DNA of 64,000 bases from Clostridia bacterium (GTDB lineage: Bacteria > Bacillota > Clostridia > Christensenellales > Borkfalkiaceae). Numbering within the stretch: the stretch's first letter is position 1; every line of letters starts with the position of its first letter. The stretch covers positions 60,685-124,684 of the forward strand of contig JAFVUV010000011.1 of NCBI GenBank assembly GCA_017502525.1, given 5' to 3'. Shown here in pieces: positions 60,940 through 64,000 of the stretch. A program made the position numbers and the translations under genes. A model generated the notes under the pieces. That model ran no database searches, had not been told where the DNA came from, and worked only from the letters and a program-made list of their open reading frames with translations.

Positions 60940-62814
60940 ATGAGAAAGAACTTTTTAAGAATTTTATGTGGCGTGATTTGTGCGTGTTTTTTGTGTTTAA
61001 CGCTCGTTGCTTGCGGTGGCGCAGGTTGGACGGCGTCTTCACTTAACGACCCCGGTGCAACGGATGGCGCAGATTATGCTAGGGCAGGTTTCATTGCTGA
61101 AACCGAAAATTATATCTATTACTTGAACGGCGTTGCTACTACTACTGACGACAACGCTTTCGGCGTTCCTGTTAAGGGCGCGCTTATGGCTGTAAGTAAA
61201 GGCGACCTTACTTCTAAAACCGAAGTAGTCGTTCCAAAACTTTTCACGTCGAAAAATTACGAACAAGGTTTGTTTATTTTTGGCGGTTACGTTTATTATG
61301 GAACGCCTAGCACGGATAAAACCTCTTCGGGCGCAATCGCAACTTCGGACATGGTGTTTACTCGCAGTTCGCTTGATGGAAAGGCAACTACGGAAGCGCT
61401 TTATACCGTTGGTTCACACTCAACTGATTATAGATTCGTTGAAAGTGACGGAGTAGTTTATATCGTTTATTACGATACGGATGATTCTGCAATCGTTAGC
61501 GTTAATACTTCTACCAAAGAAGTTAAACAAATCATCAAAACTGATGCTAAAGTTGAAGCTGACCCCGTAAATGGTGAATATGGAGAAAGTCTTGGCGCAT
61601 ACAAATTCGTTGGGGACAAAGTGATTTATACGGTAACCGTTTATACCGAAATCTACAACGAAGAAAAACTTGAAGAAAATGAAACTTCTCGTGAAACGGC
61701 TACTTACAATAAAGTTTACTTGTTTGAAGCTGGAAAAGAAGCTGAACTCTTGTTCGACGGTAGAGAAAGTGGAACGTCTTATGAAATTAAGTTTGTTGAC
61801 AAAAAGACCGAAACCGTGTTTGTTAGTGAAACCAAAAACACTTTGACCAAAACTTATAGTTATCAATTAGGTGAAACGCTTGTAAAAGGCATAGAAGTTA
61901 ACGCGGATTATTTGAACAATACAAACGTTTTGGTCGGCAACAACGTTTATACTTTAACTGAAGGAAAAGTTTACTTTGACAGTATTGAAAAGGATAGCGT
62001 TAACAAAGAATTAGTTGCTAAGTGTGAAACTATCAGCTCTTTACTTTTTGAAAAGGACGGATATATTTATTATCTCAACAGCGATAACAAAATTTGCGCG
62101 ATTGAGTTAAACGACGTTGATGCTGAAGAAATCGTTATTACGGAAAATTCAGTTGCTAACACTTGGTATGCACCTGCAATCGTAACGCTTGCTAATAAAG
62201 ACTATTTGTTCTATGCGGATAGTTCTGCATACGGTTTAAATTACGTTAAATACGTTGAAATCAACGTGGTAGAAAAAGATACTGACGAAGACGGTATCAA
62301 AGACACAAAGGTAAACGACAGCGAATCGCAATTCCTTGGCAAAATTTCCGCTGAAGACGGCGCAAGTATGTTTAGCGCAAAAGTAAACAACCTTTCTAGC
62401 AAACTTGAAGGTGGCGCAATCGTATTTGATACCAATGATGACGGAGAATACGTTTTAGAAAACGGTTCTTTAGTATGGAGCGCTCTTAAAGACGTGTGCG
62501 CTGAATACGAAACGTTATCTGCTGAAATAAAGGCTAAAGTTGAATCAAGCGTGCTTGAAACTTTGAAAAAATATGAAAAGGCAGTGGAAAAAGCAAGCAT
62601 CTACAACAAGTTGGACGGTGTGTGGGAACACAAACAATCAGGTGCAGAAGACCAAACGAAAGATGCTGAACTTAGGGCGATTTATAACCAAGTAAAAGAT
62701 GAACTTACTGCTTTTGAAGCATCTAAAGAATTCAACAATATTAAAGGGCTCATTAATAATAACTTTAAGCATCTTTTCCAAACGGCAAAAGAATTGTTTG
62801 AAACTGAAGAATAA
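60940..62814 (+). CDS. Large lipoprotein with propeller-like (DUF5050-like) repeats
   Basis: About 624 aa. A lipoprotein signal ends in TLVACGG. The body (about residues 40-480) has repeated short blocks ending in aromatic pairs such as ENYIYYLN, GYVYYG, GVVYIVYYD, NNVYTL and DGYIYYLN, which suggests a beta-propeller of the DUF5050 type. Near residue 445 is an acidic loop DTDEDGIKDT. The C-terminus from about 520 is helical. I start at ATG 60940 with GGAG before it. It is extracellular and of unknown role; it is a single gene with a terminator. Confidence 0.72.
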   Translation: MRKNFLRILCGVICACFLCLTLVACGGAGWTASSLNDPGATDGADYARAGFIAETENYIYYLNGVATTTDDNAFGVPVKGALMAVSKGDLTSKTEVVVPKLFTSKNYEQGLFIFGGYVYYGTPSTDKTSSGAIATSDMVFTRSSLDGKATTEALYTVGSHSTDYRFVESDGVVYIVYYDTDDSAIVSVNTSTKEVKQIIKTDAKVEADPVNGEYGESLGAYKFVGDKVIYTVTVYTEIYNEEKLEENETSRETATYNKVYLFEAGKEAELLFDGRESGTSYEIKFVDKKTETVFVSETKNTLTKTYSYQLGETLVKGIEVNADYLNNTNVLVGNNVYTLTEGKVYFDSIEKDSVNKELVAKCETISSLLFEKDGYIYYLNSDNKICAIELNDVDAEEIVITENSVANTWYAPAIVTLANKDYLFYADSSAYGLNYVKYVEINVVEKDTDEDGIKDTKVNDSESQFLGKISAEDGASMFSAKVNNLSSKLEGGAIVFDTNDDGEYVLENGSLVWSALKDVCAEYETLSAEIKAKVESSVLETLKKYEKAVEKASIYNKLDGVWEHKQSGAEDQTKDAELRAIYNQVKDELTAFEASKEFNNIKGLINNNFKHLFQTAKELFETEE

Positions 62815-62832
62815 TAACGCGAAATTTTAAGT

Positions 62833-62866
62833 AAGCGGGTTGCAAATGCAACCCGCTTTATTTTTG
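62833..62866 (+). terminator. Terminator after the lipoprotein gene
   Basis: A perfect 12-bp stem (AAGCGGGTTGCA / TGCAACCCGCTT) followed by TATTTTT. Confidence 0.9.
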
Positions 62867-63084
62867 TACAAAAATTTTAACTTATCAACAATAAACTACA
62901 AAATTTTACCTTTATAAACAAACAAAAAGCAAGCAAACAACTGACAAATTTTAATATTGTACAAAATTCGACAAATATTTTACAAAATTATATTAAATCA
63001 TTTGCTTTATTATGTTTAATGTTGTAAAATAAAATCGAAAGTAAAAATTCCCAAAAGCAAAAGGGAATTAAAAAAGGAGAATTT

Positions 63085-63843
63085 ATGAATAAGCAAACCG
63101 TATTTTTGTTGCAAGACACCAAAGAACTTAACGACGAACTTTCGATAAAATTTGTAAACGAAGAAAATTTTGAAGTGGTGGGGTGTGCAACGGACGGTAT
63201 TTCCGCTATCTCCGTTATCGCTGAAAAGAAACCTGATTTTTTAATTACGGGTTTAGTCCTTGCCGGTTACGACGGTATGTCGGTTATTACAAGGATTAAA
63301 GAGATGGAACTAAACACTAAAATAATAGTGCTTAGCGCAATGACTAGCGACGAAGTGGTTACAAAAGTTATTTCGGCTGGTGCAAAGTATTTTATGGCTA
63401 AACCGTGTAATTTTCCTGCATTAATAGGAATTATGAAAGCGTTTGCTAATGGTAAAGACAATTTTAAGCCTAATCCGACGAGTTATTTTCATAGAATTTC
63501 TTTGGAAGAGAAAATTAGCAAAATCTTTATTAACGTTGGTATACCCGCGCATATAAAAGGATACAACTTTTTGCGTGAAGGCGTTAAAATGGCTGTTGAA
63601 GACCCGGAAATTATCAACAACATTACTAAAAGACTTTATCCGTCCATAGGCGAAAAGTATAACACAACTGCAAGCAAAGTTGAGCGTGCTATTCGCCACG
63701 CCATTGAAGTCGCTTGGAATAGGGGAAGAATAGAGACGATAAACAATATTTTAGGCGTGCGCGCGTACGTCGGTGCGGAAAAGCCGACTAACGGCGAGTT
63801 TATCGCACTCGTTGCTGATAAAATGTTGCTAGAAGAAGCTTAA
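63085..63843 (+). CDS. spo0A: Spo0A-type sporulation response regulator with a changed phosphorylation site
   Basis: A 252-residue protein with a receiver domain (about residues 1-120) and the Spo0A C-terminal DNA-binding domain (about 140-252). The latter is well conserved: VGIPAHIKGYNFLREGVKMA, LYPSIGEKYNTTASKVERAI and RHAIEVAWNRGRIETINNIL. In the receiver, the segment that normally reads ILDIIMPHLDG is ITGLVLAGYDG, so the phospho-acceptor Asp56 is Gly56. The acidic pocket is Q10-D11 instead of two acidic residues. The Ser and Lys positions (VLSAMTS and MAKP) remain. It is the only Spo0A-type gene in the window. AAAGGAG precedes ATG 63085. Confidence 0.92.
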   Translation: MNKQTVFLLQDTKELNDELSIKFVNEENFEVVGCATDGISAISVIAEKKPDFLITGLVLAGYDGMSVITRIKEMELNTKIIVLSAMTSDEVVTKVISAGAKYFMAKPCNFPALIGIMKAFANGKDNFKPNPTSYFHRISLEEKISKIFINVGIPAHIKGYNFLREGVKMAVEDPEIINNITKRLYPSIGEKYNTTASKVERAIRHAIEVAWNRGRIETINNILGVRAYVGAEKPTNGEFIALVADKMLLEEA

Positions 63844-63886
63844 ACAAACCCTTTTATAAACGTCAATAAAACACTAAAAAAGGCAG

Positions 63887-63926
63887 AAAACGACTGATTT
63901 ATAGCAAAAAACAGTCGTTTTTTTAT
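63887..63926 (+). terminator. Terminator after spo0A
   Basis: AAAACGACTG / CAGTCGTTTT stem followed by TTTT; it is the last recognisable element. The remaining bases (63927-64000) are AT-rich with no frame. Confidence 0.8.
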
Positions 63927-64000
63927 TTGATTGTATACCCAATAATTAAAAATTAAAAAAATTTAAAAAAATAATATAAAAATAGTTTACAAAAATAATA

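Noticed and set aside
61420..61866. 148-codon open frame on the minus strand
   Set aside because: It is antisense to the lipoprotein gene and has no ribosome-binding site.

Overview
The window looks like the origin-proximal part of a chromosome from a low-GC, anaerobic, spore-forming Clostridia-type bacterium, probably an uncultured gut lineage. The evidence is rnpA-rpmH-dnaN, rsmG, parAB with four parS sites, rnpB, Firmicutes-type EcfA1A2T, pyruvate:ferredoxin oxidoreductase, the spore protein YyaC and a Spo0A-type regulator. Most genes left of about 47 kb are on the minus strand. To the right more are on the plus strand, and base composition on the plus strand shifts by eye from C-rich to G-rich near 47.1-47.2 kb. 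The AT-rich gap between dnaN and rsmG is therefore the best oriC candidate, although dnaA is not in the window.

Layout: 0-9.7 kb is an accessory block of small minus-strand genes (DUF960 paralogues, HU-like protein, Sel1 protein, long UvrD/PcrA-type helicase, membrane proteins, vWA protein). It ends in a tandemly duplicated tRNA-Arg(CCG) whose second copy has lost its acceptor stem. 9.7-15.6 kb is core: CNNM-type transporter, mnmA, upp, uraA with a leader peptide/terminator, and an NlpC/P60 lipoprotein. 15.7-24.2 kb is an accessory island: a truncated MFS gene, then a putative minus-strand operon of TetR regulator, TasA/camelysin-like secreted protein, SipW/archaeal-type signal peptidase with a long multi-TM N-terminus, a DUF5305-like membrane protein and two more proteins with SipW-dependent signal peptides. 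Upstream lie two inverted, internally palindromic recombination-site-like repeats enclosing about 250 bp with promoter and terminator signals, next to a tyrosine recombinase gene. This looks like a phase-variation switch for a surface fibre or matrix system and is the most interesting find. A duplicated tRNA-Leu 3' end borders the island.

24.3-33 kb holds polA-coaE, a DUF2156-GNAT fusion, parB-parA and ftsH. 33-34.3 kb is a 1.35 kb gene-free parS cluster. 34.3-47 kb holds cvpA-like, yyaC, gltX, radC, pepV-like, an amino-acid-kinase gene, a frameshifted small gene, rnpB, trxA with a miniature ferredoxin:thioredoxin-reductase-like protein, a ZIP transporter, and khpB-yidC-yidD-rnpA-rpmH-dnaN. 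47-64 kb holds rsmG, a SLOG protein, a polar amino-acid ABC transporter with YerC, a double-HTH regulator, nifJ, ecfA1-ecfA2-ecfT-truA, rplM-rpsI with a leader, a large lipoprotein and a Spo0A homologue whose phospho-acceptor aspartate is replaced by glycine.

All calls come from reading the sequence and translations. No database search or computation was run.
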